Numbered from the stretch's first letter, positions 1 to 13,067 are shown. The stretch: DNA of 64,000 nt from Buxus sempervirens (GCA_947561395.2 OX387183.1:45564890-45628889), one strand, 5' to 3'. The notes: a model not told the origin generated them from the letters alone. Numbers and translations: made by a program.

Positions 1-1150
1 ATTCCACATCCTTCAATTCCTGATCTTCATTGAACCTCCTCATTCAAACCATATGCGTCCTCATCCACATTAGCCAACAAAGATAGCATTCAATCATTCT
101 AAATAAACAACTCCTTCCTGGTAGATGAGAATTCCAAAAACTAATCATAAATTGCCGAAAATAATTTCATTTAAGTAAATCAAAACCCCAAAGTAGAATT
201 ACTACTTTTGCAACAGTTACAGGAGATTCAGAAGGTCCCCAGTATTCGACCGAGACACGATTTAAGCTAAATGGTTGAACAAGAAGCCAACGATGCATCG
301 ACAGAGGCAACGAAAACCCAAAAACACCGACAACATTAACGGTATACATTAAAAAGAAAAATTAGTGAGAACAAAAAGGGAAAAATCGAAGAATCAAGAT
401 ATCCAACATGCTCATATCACCGAAGAATGAAGATTATACGCAAGAAAGAGTGAGCTGAAAGAGAGAGCAGCCACGATGGCGGGAAAATAAGGGCACAATT
501 AAAATGAGAAAATTTCAGAAAGAAAAGAAAAAAATAGAAAGGAGAAGAGTTAAAAGGTGTGAGCATCTTACCGGAAGTGTTCGAAGACGAGATTTACAGA
601 AATTGATGATGATCACCGAACGGGGAACTACAAGCCAGCAACAAGGGTTTCGCAAATCACCGGTTGCGCACGAGGATGAATACACATGTACGTGTGTGTA
701 TTCGTGCTATGAACAATTTATTTAAATAACATAATATTAAATAATTAAATTTGCAATAAGTTTTTAACACTCCATTGTTCCTCACCATGTCCGGCTGCAA
801 GTGGGGCTGAGATCGATCGACCTTGTCTTGTTCTTCTGTTCCAATCAAATCTGTGGTGACAGATGGAAAGAAGAAATTAGAAGCAAAAACAAATTAAGAC
901 AACAATAAAGACATGAGTGAAAAAACCTAATCGGCTGCAAGTGAAACCGAGATCGATCGACCTTATCTTGCTCGACTTTATCTTTGCTCTTCTATTCCGA
1001 TAAGAACAGAGAATCCTCAAGGCTGAAACGAAATCAAGCTTACAAAAGTAGCTCGGTTAGGCTCTCTAAGAGATTTTAGGGTTTTCGCTCTGTTATTGTT
1101 AATGGGAAAACGCAGGACCTTCATTTTATTCATCCATTCGATTTGGAGAG
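1..1150. other. unassigned left edge with a tandem duplication
   Basis: No convincing coding exon is visible. A segment reading CGGCTGCAAGTG...GAGATCGATCGACCTT occurs at about 793-850 and again at about 931-1000, so it is a local tandem duplication. A telo-box-like AAACCCTAAAA lies on the minus strand near 1075-1085; such motifs are common in plant 5' leaders. The stretch could be the promoter or leader of a gene reading leftwards out of the window, but nothing in the sequence proves this. Confidence 0.3.
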
Positions 1151-1362
1151 GAGAACAAGGATCTTGATGAAGTATCATCGGCGGCCACCTAAAATTATTT
1201 ACGGTGCTTCACTAAATAACTGCCGTTAAAATGCTGCCTGAAATGTGACAATTGTGGGTTTTCGGGCACTCAGGTGAGGAGCGCCCCTGTACACGTTATT
1301 ACCTGTGGTTTCGTGAAACCGCAGGTAATAAGTCGCCACTAATTCTCCAAAATTTTGTAGTG
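1150..1362. mobile_element. CACTA-like transposon end (fragment)
   Basis: The stretch ends in TTTTGTAGTG at 1353-1362, the reverse complement of the CACTACAAAA terminus typical of plant CACTA (En/Spm) transposons. Just inside is a subterminal inverted repeat at about 1300-1328 (TTACCTGTGGTTTC against GAAACCGCAGGTAA), also usual for CACTA ends. I did not find the opposite terminus in the window, so this is a truncated end or an element running off the left edge. The left limit is approximate. Confidence 0.45.
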
Positions 1363-1469
1363 CAAGTCATCCTGTTTAAAGAACTTCTGTTAGTGTAGAC
1401 ACCCCAAACTGCACCATATAAACCAATGAATGAATATATGAAAAAAAAAAAAAAAGAGAGATTTCTTTT

Positions 1470-1625
1470 ATGATTGACTGAAATTATATTTCAGATATAC
1501 ATATTTTTATGAGTAGCCAAATTTATATTTCGGTCATGAAGTTTCTTAGTGTAGCTGAAAATTTATTTCAGTCATTAATAAATATAGGTATCGCCGAAAT
1601 ATTATTTCGGATCATATTGATAAGC
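1470..1625 (+). repeat. array of short palindromes in the U3 of LTR 'I'
   Basis: Short inverted repeats built on CTGAAAT/CCGAAAT follow each other: CTGAAAT-3 nt-ATTTCAG at 1478-1494, an imperfect copy around 1520-1545, another at about 1553-1573, and CCGAAAT-3 nt-ATTTCGG at 1594-1610. They lie upstream of the TATA box at 1991. LTR 'E' carries related CCGAAAT-type palindromes. Confidence 0.6.
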
Positions 1626-2844
1626 TGGCATTTCGAATCCTTAACAGTTATACCACATCAGCAATTGCACGTGGGCTGCAACAGAATTTGATCTGAACTT
1701 AAATTTCGGCCGTACATATGTTTTATTGTGACCAAAAATATATTGCGGCTATATAGGATTTTATTTATAGCTGACCTAAGTTTTCGATCATGAAAATTTT
1801 AATTCAAATTGAAAGTTCCCGCAAGCTTTCTCTTATTTACCTTTAGACCTCTCTCTGGGAAGCTTGAATTCCCTAAATTGACCTCCGAAATTAGTCAAAT
1901 TCCCTCTAATTCATGCCTTTGACTTGAATTAGAAGGATCTAGACACATTTTTGTGTCTACCCTTGAGACTTTCTTACCCCTCCTCTTTCCTATAAATAAA
2001 GGGTCTCTCCTCTAGCAAAGGGCTGGAAAATTGGAACCCCAAACCTTGTTTAAAGTACCTTTCTGTAGTGTAAGGCCCTTGGGTATGTTTGCAACCCCAA
2101 ACCTTGCTTAAAGTACCTTAAGCCACATCTCTAGCTGTAAAACGTGAAGAGAGAGCTATGGGAAACAAGCTAAGGGATGGATCCTTAGGTTGGCAACGAA
2201 GGACTTGGATTTAAATGTGATATGCCATATTCTTTATTTTGTGTGGTTTTTTTCCCTCAATTTGAGAGGAATTTCGTAGATCTAAGCTACCTCATAGCTT
2301 TAGATCTGAAATTCCTTCATAGATTTGATTTTTCACACAATTTTACAAAACACATACTCACTTGTGCTCTTTTTCAATTTTAGGCATGATTTCTTAGATC
2401 TACCATGCCCAATATGGTAGATCTGAGAATTTGGCCTTAAAACAAGATCTCAAGACCTTCATGATGGTTTTTAGTTAGCCTTGATCATTTGGAGAAGGCT
2501 CCATGGCCGGATCTCCTTAGATCTAGGCAATTCCTTATGGAATTTGGACATATATGATCCAAACTCCCCAAATAATTGAGAGATATGGATTTACTCTTTG
2601 TCCTAAATGTTTTTATACATATCCCATATCCTTTGACTTTAATGGATTTGATTTCAAGATTCAAATACTCAAATCTGAAGTTTTGTTTTGCATTTTACTC
2701 AATTTTTGCAAATCTGAGCAAAACCTGTACCTTGTATTAGATCATTCATAACTTCATCATATAGATGAATTTTTTAATGATTCCAGAGGCACGTGAAAGT
2801 TGAGGAAGTATAGTCTGATCCTATAAAATTTAAGCAATTTATAT

Positions 2845-5800
2845 TGTAATTACCTCATTTTTGCACTTCCCAAAATGCAGAAAATGATATTTTAATTGAA
2901 AAGTCAAACTTGAGAAAGTCAAAAAGTTGACTTTTTTATCTGGTGCAAATCAGTCACCATGCTTCTCGCCATTGGAAAGAGGATTCCGATACGATTTTAA
3001 TGGAACAGAGTTTGCTCAAATCGGAGTCCAAATGAAGAAGTTATGAACTAGTCAAATATGAGAAAAGCAAAATTTGACTTTCTGCTAAATCCCAGATCAG
3101 CTACCCCATTTGATATCAGCAGAAAGAGGATCTCGACACGATTCCAACGCAACTGAGTTTGCTGGAATCAGAGTCCCGGATGAGGAAATATGAGCAAAAT
3201 TGGCTCTAGGACGCGACCCGGCACTTCTGCTAAAAAACTCGAATTTGCTGCTAAACTGAAGTTCAGTGGATAGGGAATGTCGCACTGATTCCAACGCCAC
3301 TAAGTTTGCTAAAATCGGATATCAGACGAGTGAGTTGTGGCCAGTTAAAGTTTCTGAAAATCTGCACACGTGGCAAACAGTGAAGAAAGAGCAGCAAAGC
3401 AAAAAGTTTTGAATTAAAAAATAATATTTTTGCTAAAAATCTAATTAAAGTATTTAAAATAAAAGAAAATAAAAATAAAAATTAAAAGATGCATGTGCAT
3501 CCAAAACCCAAACAAAAATCTTAATAAAATAATAATAAAAGTAAAATATCTAATGAATTAAATAAACAAAAAAATGAAAATGAAAAAAATATAATTGAAC
3601 GAATTCTCCCATGTGGAGAATTCGTTCAAGCAAGCTTGGAGGCTAAGTTTACTTGGAGGCTAAGTCTTAAAGCCATCATTGGTTTTTTTTTTTTTTTTAA
3701 ATGGCATGAAATGAAAAGAGGAAGGTTTTGGTCAAGAAGTAAAAGAATAATTGCATTTTAGTCATGCATTATAAAAGGCAACTTAAGCCCATTATGGAGG
3801 GGTGGGCTTATTTTTTCTTTGCTAGATCTCTCTCACCTCTCTCATTTCCTCCCTTCTTCTCCCTTCTCCATTCCACTCCCTTCTCTTACCCTCTTTTCTT
3901 CTTTTCTAAACACCAACACTTACCCAAAACCCCACCCAATCAATTTCCCAGCTTTCTCTCTTCATCTCAAGCCCAAAAGAGGTTTTGAAAGTGCTCTTGG
4001 AGAAGGGGAGATGCTGTCCAAGTGTTGTCTTGGCCTAAGAAAGGTGTAAGAACACTTTTAACAAGTGTTCAAGCCCAAGGTGAGTCCTCTTAGACCATTT
4101 TATTGAACATATGTAAGATTTGGCTTATTCAAAGCATGTTGAATATTATGTATGTTGTAGGATTTCTGTTCTAGAGTGGTCTTTGCATTTATCTCCCCAT
4201 CATAGTCTCTTTTCATGATTTTATGTGGGCTGATAATTCCTTAAGATAAGAGATGGATTTTGGTTGATCTAAAGAGAGAAGAAGAGATTGTCTTTTTCTT
4301 GGTTGATTTCCAGTATTTAAAAGTTGCTGTTTCTATCCTCTTTTTATTCAATGGAGAGTATGTTCTCCTTCTTTGCTATCCCATGTACCCCTTTTAGTAA
4401 TCCCCTTTTGTTTCCCTTCTTTAGATATTCTTATGTTAAGCTAAATGAATGAGTTAGGTTGGTGTGATCATATTATAATTCATGTAGGAATGTGCTGGAG
4501 TTTATTTCTTTTTATTTTATCTTACTAACCCAAGGCATGCATGATATTTCTTATCATCCATATGGAGTATGCATATGCATACGAGTAGGATTTCCTCTCC
4601 TTAGGTTGCTGTTTTGTACACTTTAGTCGTGGCTTCATCTTATTTGTGGTTATTGTCTTGTTCATGAAAAAAATCATTAATAGCATTTCTTCTCATATAC
4701 TCCATGCATATGCACATATACCCATGCCTTAGGAGCTTGATTTAGATCACTCTTTATGTATATATATATATATATATATATATTATGTAATCAATTTTTT
4801 ATGTATGTGAAGGTTTATTTTAGTATATGTATGTAGCAAGTACACACACCCATTTTAGCATGAAGTTGGTTTTTTTTTAAGTTTTTTCGTGCTTTATCTT
4901 CTTGCCAATATGGCCACTGGTTTTTTAGAATGAAGAGGAGGCCTAGATAGGGACACTCAGTCCCTATTTGCTTGTTGAGACAAGGGAAGGGAACCCCCCA
5001 CTCATTCCCTTGTGTTTGATCTTGGAAATTCCAAGGAAAGTAGGCCAAATGGCCTCATCCGGACCACTGTGGGCCCACACAAGGGCCCACAAAAAGGCCT
5101 AAACACCCCATGAAGCTTAAGAACCTAACCCCATTGGAAAAAAACCCAAAATATGGCTTCTATGTGTTGATCCGGCAAGTCAGGTCGGATCAACAGAAAC
5201 CTGTTCGTAACCGGCGAAGAATGCTGGATACACTGGTCTCTATGTGTAGCTGGCATCTTAGGCCGGCCACACTGCCGAAATTCAATTTTTCTCATTTTGA
5301 TTGATCTTGTACAATTTTTTACTTCTCCAATCGAACTAAGTGAACCAAAAGGGTTTCCGGGTGACCCAGAAACCCGAGATGGGCCCTGGACACCCGGTCC
5401 AATTTGATCCCCAGTGGGCCTTCCAACGGGGCCCACCAAGCCCAACAAAACCACCTTTTGTTAAATCAAGATAATCTCACTAAAAGAGTGGGCCAAACCC
5501 ATTGAGGCCCACCAAAGCCCATTTTGGAAGCATGATGCTTAGATTTAGGCATGGTTTGGCCGAGACCAAGAGCAGGGCCTATCGGGCCCTCCAAGCCCAT
5601 TAACCAACCAAGGTTAGGGTTTCAAAACCCTAACTCAAGAAGTCTTGGGCTTTTAAACCCAAGCCCAGGTAAAGGGCCCCAAGCCCAATGCTTGGCCCAT
5701 TTTGGCATGGATTAAGCAAGATAACTCAACAAACTTGGCAACAAACTATGTGGCCCGCTTAAGGGCCCACAAAACAATCCTGGCCCGCTTTGGCATGAAA

Positions 5801-6332
5801 TCCACTTAAATAAACAAACTTAAACTTCAAATAAAAATCAATTCATTTGAACCAAGGCCCAAAGGGCCTCCTAGGACTAGACAGAGGCCCACCAAGGGTA
5901 CATGGGCTTGACTAAGCCCACCAAGGACACCGTGGGCCTTCCAACGGGGCCCACCCAGTCAGACTCAGATCACCTAATTAAGCAAGATAAAAGCAATTAA
6001 AGGGACCCACACCAATCAGGTGGTCCCGCCAGACTTAACCGGATTGAATGCTAGATTAGGAATCGGGTGAGTGAGAGACCAAAAGTTGACTCAAACTAGG
6101 GAATCCTATGGGACCCGTCACTTAACGGGGTGGACTGGGGTGTCTACGGACTTCCCCAGACCACAACCGAGAACCTACTTAGAATCTCAAGTCGCAGACC
6201 AAGCCTTAGTAGAAGAACTTAGGCACCTAGGTGTCTGCCTGCACCCCATCAGGCAGTGGCGACTCCAAACAATCCTGAGGCACGCATCGTTTTGCGTGCG
6301 CCTCGTCGTGCGACCGAAATCAGGTGCGCACA
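2845..6332 (+). mobile_element. solo LTR 'C' nested in 'I'
   Basis: It starts TGTAATTACCTCATTTTTGC at 2845 and ends ...CAGGTGCGCACA at 6332. It is flanked on both sides by TATAT (2840-2844 and 6333-6337), a perfect 5-bp target-site duplication, though a low-complexity one. The 3' end has the conserved block also seen in LTRs A, B, D and E: GTGTCTGCCTGCACC, then AGGCAGTGGCGACTCC, then GGTGCGCACA. A TATA box is at 3770-3776. A perfect palindrome with 13-bp arms (GAACGAATTCTCC) lies at 3597-3627, and a second group of imperfect CCGG-type palindromes lies at about 5165-5285. There is no internal coding region. Length is 3488 bp. The 5060-5950 part is dense in GGGCCC and GGCCCA motifs. Confidence 0.85.
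4759..4783. repeat. (TA)n microsatellite
   Basis: An uninterrupted run of TA dinucleotides of about 25 bp inside LTR 'C'. Confidence 0.9.
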
Positions 6333-6994
6333 TATATGAAGCCAATTTTTCAAACCATTTAATTGAAGTTGATGAGTTAGATCAACATAGTATATTGTAC
6401 TTGTCACTTCAATTGAGCACCAAAGGCTCATTCAACTCCGATTTGAGTGATTTCAATTTTTGAGTCTTCCTTTATGAGTCTATTTTCAGATCCAATTGGT
6501 TTCATAAGTTTTCACCTTTATTTGAGTTTTGTGTATTTAATTGACTCAGTGATCTGCTATTGAGGAGTACAAAGTCAATTAAGCACAGATTACTGAGTCA
6601 ATTTGTAATCATTTAAGCATGTTTGGGAGAGCACACAAGTCACAAATGGATGAAGTTTTAAATGATACTTAAAACATTCAAAATATGGTATCTCATACTT
6701 CATTCACACCAATTTTCAAGGATTCATATGGAGCCAATCTCCACGAATAGGCTTTCAAAGTTAGTTACTCATCACTTTTCATTGTATTATATCAGTAGCT
6801 TTAAGCAAGCCTAACTATCTTGTTTTAAATCGGATTTGAATGAAATTCTTACTAAATCTTCTACTCCACATTATTTTTCAAATGGCTTTGGTTTCACTCA
6901 ATTTAAGTTTGAATTGAATGATTTATGGTTGATTGAAGTTTCCTAACTCAAATAGCTTAAGTTTGCACTGATGTCTCCATATTTGGTTTGATTT

Positions 6995-8107
6995 TGTTAG
7001 GTTTAATATTTTAGATTGGCTTAATTCCGTGTCCAAAAGTATGTGTTTAAGGTGTTTAAGTTGGTTAGAATAAGTTATAGAAGTCACAGTTCAAATGGCG
7101 TCAAAATTGGAGTCAAATTGAAGATTTTATGGTTGACGTTTGAGAGAGTTTGATGCACCGTTCGAACGTTCAGTGATAAACTCAATTGTAGAGAAACCCG
7201 AGAGTAACGTTCAAGAACGTAAGAATGGCCGTTCGAACGTCACAAGTCTGAGGTGCTTTACAGACAAACCCCGAGAGTAACGTTCGAGACCGTGAGAGCC
7301 AACATTCAAACGTTCGCTTATATTTAACCTGAAGTAAGAGTTTCGTTCGAACGAGACCTTATAAGTTGTTTTTACGTATCGAACGTAAGAGCCGCGTTCG
7401 ATGAACGTTCCAACGATCGGGTCGTAAATTCGCTTATAAAATTCCGTATCTTTTCTAATTCAAATCCAATTCTTTCTAGACTTCTTCCTAACCTATATAA
7501 GTATTCTTAGGTTCCAATACAGTACTTAAGTCATTTTTGGAACCCTAAATTGTCTTGTTGAGGAAAAGAAACTTCTCTTCTTCTTTTCTACCTTCGAGCC
7601 ATCAAACCTTCTTTTCTTCCTTCTTCTCTTACTTTGGAGTTCCGGGTTAAAGAGTTTGCTCGTGAGAGTTCCTACGGTCGTTTGGTACTTCACAAAAAAT
7701 ATATTCAGAGTTCTAGATCGTTGCAAGGGTGCAAGTCTGAAGAGTTCTTCAGATACTTAGACTGTGAGTCAAAGTCTGTGTTGGGTCGTCTGAACCACTA
7801 TCTGTAAGTCATCTTCTTATAGTGAAATTTTCTGAGGTAGCTCCTAATCACCCGAAGGGTTTTTCTCTTTGAGAGTTCTCTTAGAGTTTTCCCTTCGTCA
7901 CCAAAATTGCTTGTGTTGACTTATTTACTAATTATTCGTATTTGTAATTTTGAATGACTTTAGATATCATATTTTTTCTATTTGTCGGCTTGTGCATGCC
8001 TATTAATTAAGGACTTGTCTTTAATTAGTAGAAATTTTATTCCGCAATCGTTTACACCTATTCACCCCCCTCTAGGTGTAGGTAGAGTCTAAACCGTATT
8101 TTTCATA
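6995..8107 (+). mobile_element. Copia-like LTR candidate nested in 'I'
   Basis: A TGTTAGG start at 6995, a TATATAA box at 7494-7500 and a CACCCCCCTCTAGGTGTA stretch near 8064-8082 resemble Copia LTRs of the SIRE/TAR type. Homology of the host LTR to 'H' resumes near 8125, which fits an insertion ending around 8107. The flanks (GATTT and TAATT) do not match, so both borders are uncertain. The 7150-7440 part is rich in CGTTCGAACG-type palindromes. Confidence 0.35.
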
Positions 8108-8537
8108 ATTGTTCTCCTTCATTTTTTGGCTTGATTTTAAATTAAATCATGAAGTCTTGAAGATGATACATCTACAGAGAGTGTCCATAATTTATTGGAT
8201 CACTCATATGGATAAATCACACATGTTTTTTTACTTTTACATGTTTTAGAATGATTTTTGTTTGCAAGCAAACATGTAGCATGAATAGGCATATGGCAAC
8301 CATCTTGCATGCATGAGCAGGGGTGCCTAGCACCTTCCCCTACTCATAACCTAACTCCCTTACCCTAGCTCTGAACTAAACCATGAATTAGAGCTGCTTT
8401 GGCTCTATTTCATTCTTTTATGCTCACTTTAGTGTCCATCCACACTTAGATTTTGGATGGTAGCGACTCCTTCTTTATGTGAATTTCATGTGGTGTTTAG
8501 GAGGTCATCTAGGTGATTTCCATGGTCCCACAGTTTG

Positions 8538-10840
8538 ACAAGCTTTGCAAAGATCTTTAATTTCCAAGACTTGTATTGACATGGGGTGCCTATTTCTAAA
8601 ACCCATAAAGGTGATATAAGTAATAAATAGTTAGAAATGACATTCAAATGTCTATACGTATGGCAAATTCATGCCATGTTATGTGCCCATAATGAGTCTA
8701 TGTTTTAGTAATTGCCATGTTAATGGCCTAAGTAAAATGAAATTTAAGGCTTTAATTCAATTACTATAATGAGTGTAAGTTTAATAATTCTGCACATAAA
8801 GTCTAGGCATGCAAGTTTTTAACTTTTACTACAAACTTATGCAAAACCCATACAAGCCCTATTGCGTATGCATAATAAAGTATATTGCATGTGTTAAATA
8901 CTTATAGATGGTTTGGCTTAGTTAAAGGCTTGGTTAAGGACTTAGATTAATGGCTTAGAAATTAGTTTAAGAAATAAATTAGAATCTAATCAAAGTTTTA
9001 GCATCAAACCTATTGCTTGACCATGACATTATCTGCATTATTGCATGGAAAGTAATCTTGGGAAATTTGACCAAAAATAGGAAATGTATTCATGAATGTG
9101 TTTTATAACTTCATGATTCATTTATTGAAACTGATTGTCATAAGTTGCGTTTTATCGATTATATAAATATAATAAGTTTCAATTAATGATTATTACCCTT
9201 GATATTTAACCTTTCACATGAATTCCACAAACACGAGTTTAAAACTGCATTATACATGATAGTACTTTTAGATTTGTAAAAATATGCATATTTTATTAGG
9301 TTAACACATACATAAGTATTTATAGTTTTGATTTGTGTATATTGCACCCTAATTAAATGTGTTTTACCCTACGATAAACTTGACTTATCAATAGTGAGTT
9401 AGCAATTTACTGTTTAGTAAGGGGAAAATGAATTTCACTATTTGATCTCAAAAGAGATCCCTATTATGTTTTGGATATCTAGTAGTTTGTGTGGATGCTT
9501 AAAAAGATAATTAAAACTTGAGTATGTGAGGGCTCTTTAATATGGGAGTAGAGGGAGTCATGCTGATTGTAGCAACAAAGCTGATTGAGTTGAGGATTCC
9601 TCCCGGCATGTTTTTATTTATTTTGTGATGAAAGCCAATCGAAATGTGTCATTCCTCCTGGCATTGTGAGCAATGTGATTGGTATTTCCCAGTAGAATAG
9701 AACTTACCCAAAATGTGTTGTGTGTAGTGATCTTGTGATCCAAGGATTGTGCATCCCAGTCTAAATAGTATAGTTGTAGTCTTGACAATGTCTATAGTTC
9801 TGGCCGAACATTACATTGATTAGCCTTATGATATAATATGAATGGTTTATCGGATTAATCAAATTGGTTTGGTTCTAAGTTATAAATTGATTTATATATT
9901 CCAATTGATGATTATTATAATTCTTTTGAACCTTGTTGTGAATTCATATTATTTAATGAGATACGGGGTTGTCTCACTTGCACTTGATTACTTGTGATGT
10001 ATTATGATTTGAGATATATCCGCATGTGTATTTAATTTTTCATGTGATGACTTACTGGGATCTCCAATCTCATGTAGCTATTTATTATATAGACTGTACA
10101 AATTCTAGAATCTTGGCAATGATATTGGGTAGATCCAGATTTAGAGGTATAGTTATTGTCATCCTCATTTATTATAGTTAATTATATGTCATTTCAGATA
10201 TTATTGTTTTCGAGATTATGATTTCGTCCTAGATATTTTGTTTAATCTTCCGCTTTATCGTTATTTAATTTGATGCACTTTGATATATATGCTAAGCATG
10301 AATTATCTGTTGGTTTCAAATGATTGGTAGTATTCACAGAGGCTGATTGTCTCAAATTTTAATTAAGGTCTGGATTTACTTGTCGCCCGACATACCAATT
10401 CTAGTAATTTTGTAATTTAGACCACAAGGTACTAGGATTGAAATGGTATATGTCACACCTTTATTTTATTGTCAGCACTTACTTGAGTCCAAGGTTCTTC
10501 TTGGACCCTTTTTCTTTGTTTCGAGTTGCCGCCCAGCTCGCTGAGTTCTTTTTGTTCTTGAGATGCTGCTTGGCATTCCCCTATCGCTTGCATTTATGTG
10601 CTCCATACTGTGGCATGGCCTTCCCGATATCTTCTCTCTATGGACCTTTTCTTTCTTTTTTTCTAAGATACTGCCTAGCATCTTGTTCCGCTGCCTGGAC
10701 TTTAGGTCATTACTGTCGTTTAGTTTATGGGTGATCATATAGTTCCTCATACTCTCTAGTTTGCCCTGGCATCAAAGTAGCTCTATTTTTCGCCTCGTGG
10801 GCTTGTAAAAATTTATCACAAAATAATAAGATAGATGATT
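8538..10840. other. non-coding, degraded repeat-like stretch
   Basis: No gene is recognised. Two similar phrases (GATTCCTCCCGGCAT near 9596 and CATTCCTCCTGGCAT near 9651) and a CGCCCGACATACC phrase near 10385 recall the middle and end of LTRs of the 'F'/'G' type, so part of this may be an old LTR fragment. I could not find paired ends. The open frames near 10438-10750 have no recognisable domain. Confidence 0.3.
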
Positions 10841-10849
10841 TAGACAACA

Positions 10850-11040
10850 ATCTTACGGGCTAAAATCATCTACCACCATTAATTGCAGCAAATGATGCCT
10901 CAGCCGTGAGATGTTGCCACGTGGAGCATCTCACGATTGATGTCTTTTCACCTAGAAAATGTGAGAAGATATTTCAAGGTGAAAAAATACCAGCCATGAG
11001 ATGCTACACGCATTCCAATGTACTTTGGGATCGTGTGCTT
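10850..11040. repeat. dispersed hairpin repeat, copy 1
   Basis: This is homologous to about 61305-61500: both read ATTAA(T/C)TGCAGCAAA(T/C)GATGCCTCA, then a hairpin, then a diverged TTTTCAC...AAATGTGA stretch and a second GAGATGCTACAC. The hairpin at 10905-10935 has 9-bp arms CGTGAGATG/CATCTCACG around a loop containing CCACGTGG. It is probably a non-autonomous DNA element, but the ends are not defined. Confidence 0.6.
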
Positions 11041-12535
11041 TACATGCATTCCCATAAGTTCTCAGCATATGCTATCATCACCTCGCAATGGTTTCTCAAG
11101 GGCTCAAGGTAGGAATTTTTTGGCAAATGTTTCCCTGCCCCCTTTTGGTCATTCTCTCTATCCTAATCCCAAGTTGGCTTCTGAGTTTTGCACTATCTCA
11201 CCCTTTTCTTTTCCGTTGGGTTGGTGCTTACCCAAGTTTGAGGGTTTCAGCCAACTCCTATGCATCATGTCATACTAATTAGAGAAGTCTTATGTATAGG
11301 ATGAAATGCCAAGTCAAAGAAATGAAAGGAATAAGGCTCAAAAATTCCATGATTCACTCTCAGTGTAACAGTGAGTCTTGCATGCCCAAGTGTAGTCTTG
11401 CATGCCCAAGTGTTTTGCTCTTCTGGTTCCTTCATCACTTAATCTGAACGGATACAAACTGTTGCAATTTCTACAATCCGAAAGAACTTTCTATTGGGAG
11501 GAAATGGAGGCTAGGATTTAGTTTCTGAAAGAAAGGAAATCAGGCTCAAAATTTTGTAAATGGTTGAAGCCAATGTTCTACTCTTGTACTTTGTGGCCGC
11601 TTTGCCTTTCTTTGTTTATTCCTTGTCTTTCTTCCTTCTCTTCTTTTCGCTCATTCTTGTAGTTTACCTTTTTGCATTTTCTTTTAAGCCTCCTTCACCT
11701 TCCTGCTTTTGCATTTTCATTTACACATTTGAGTCCATTTTGATCTTCTCTTTTGTATCGTATTCTATGATCAGAGTTAAGCATAAAAAGGTAATCAGAC
11801 TCAACTAGTTTGCAAAGAGAAGACAGTACTCTGAAGATTTAGTAGATCAAATAAAGATGAACTTTCATCCTTTTGCAGAAACTATGGTATCATGGTGGTT
11901 GACATGTATCAATGCGAGCTACCTCAGGTATCATTTTCATCCCTGTTAATTATTCTTTTCAGCTATTTAATGCACACAAAAAAACTCCACGTCTACCACC
12001 ACTGGCGATCTTGCAAAATTTAGGATACATGAACGATGGCATGTTATCCTTTCAAAGGGACATGAATTGAGTTATAGGTTCTGCAATTGAATTTCTACAG
12101 AACTCGAATGAACATGGAATAATTTACCTTACAAATCATATGCTTCATACTAATCGAAGATAGCTATCAAAGGGCCTTCAAAGTTGGCTCACCAATTTAT
12201 GAGTCGGGTTTGGTACAAATTAAGAACGATAAATAAAATGACAACTAAGAGTAAAGACAAAAAAGCCTGGTACAATAAGAATGGAATCTATGATTACAAA
12301 CCTTTCTTTACAGGAGAGAATGGTGCATTAAGAGACTAATACAAAATCCCAAAAACGAACAGCAAATTATACTTTCTTTAGAAAGATATTGACAAGGGCA
12401 CGTGCTAAGTAAATGGAAAATATTAAAATCACCAAAAAAGAAAGGAAGCTTCAAATAGATTGACAGTCTCCCCAATTAGACAACATAATTATGATACAGA
12501 AAAAGAGTGCAAGTCCTTACAATGCTGCTATCTAT
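11041..12535. other. DGD1 3' flank including its 3' UTR
   Basis: No other gene is visible. The part next to 12535 should hold the DGD1 3' untranslated region, reading right to left; the cleavage site cannot be fixed from sequence alone. A 20-bp direct repeat (AGTCTTGCATGCCCAAGTGT) occurs twice in tandem at about 11372-11412. The plus-strand frames near 11560-11808 are hydrophobic, low-complexity translations with no domain. Confidence 0.5.
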
Positions 12536-13067
12536 TCACCAACCATAGATGGGATTTTCTACCTGTGGTGGCAAGAGATGCAGATCCTTGCAATGCTGTT
12601 TGTCATAGAACAGAGTTCCAGGTATTGCTCCTGTAGACAACCTCAGGATCTCACTCCCTGTGAAACAGTAATGGGCAAATGCCAAGCCCCCATCTACCAC
12701 CTCAGACAAGCTAGGCATTGAAACTGATTTTTTTATCTTTCTATTAAACCTGTCTGGTTTAGCATTGTTGTCACTGTTATTCAAGACCCTGTCTAGCTCC
12801 GAATGCTCCATAAACCTCTGAGTTGCTGCTTCCCACGAAAGTTTGTACATTTGCTCAGGAGTAAGGGGCTGAGGCTCACTAGCTAATGCTTCCCTCACTT
12901 TTGCAACAAAGTCCTCTGATGTCTTGTAAGTCAGACAGTTGGGAAAAGACCTAAAGAACTCATTTGATGGATGATCTGCACATATTACAAATTTTCCCAT
13001 CGCAAGAGCCTCAGCTGTAGCAGTACAGAGGACATCACTAATGCTCGGATTTATGAAGACCTTGTAG
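12536..13067 (-). CDS. DGD1: DGD1 exon 7 and stop (532 bp)
   Basis: Starts after acceptor TTGCAG with [20 protein letters not shown], then [19 protein letters not shown] (donor-sugar binding region of the second Rossmann domain). It ends VENPIYGW and TGA at 12538-12536. The GW terminus matches known DGD1. Confidence 0.96.

Larger units (their letters stand above)
1394..8532 (+). mobile_element. solo LTR 'I' (host of nested LTR 'C')
   Basis: It starts TGTAGACACCCC at 1394 and ends ...GGTCCCACA at 8532. The flanks are GTTAG (1389-1393) and GTTTG (8533-8537), a 4 of 5 match to a target-site duplication. It is homologous to LTR 'H' at 51985-56817. Both share the TGTAGACACCCC start, a TAAAACGTGAAGAGAGAGCT block (2136-2155 here), a block around GGGGTGCCTAGCACCTTCCC (8318-8338) and a GCGACTCCTTCTTT box near the 3' end. 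A TATA box (TATAAATAAA) is at 1991-2000. Without LTR 'C' and the Copia-like segment about 2.5 kb remains, close to the net 2.4 kb of 'H'. No gag or pol is present. Confidence 0.6.

Noticed and set aside
6071-6463. 130-codon frame, with a similar frame at 33492-33758 on the minus strand
   Set aside because: Both are translations of the conserved non-coding 3' block of the LTRs (C and A). The repetition reflects LTR homology, not a protein family.
10438-10750. Overlapping frames of about 95 codons on both strands
   Set aside because: No domain, no splice context, and composition typical of chance frames.
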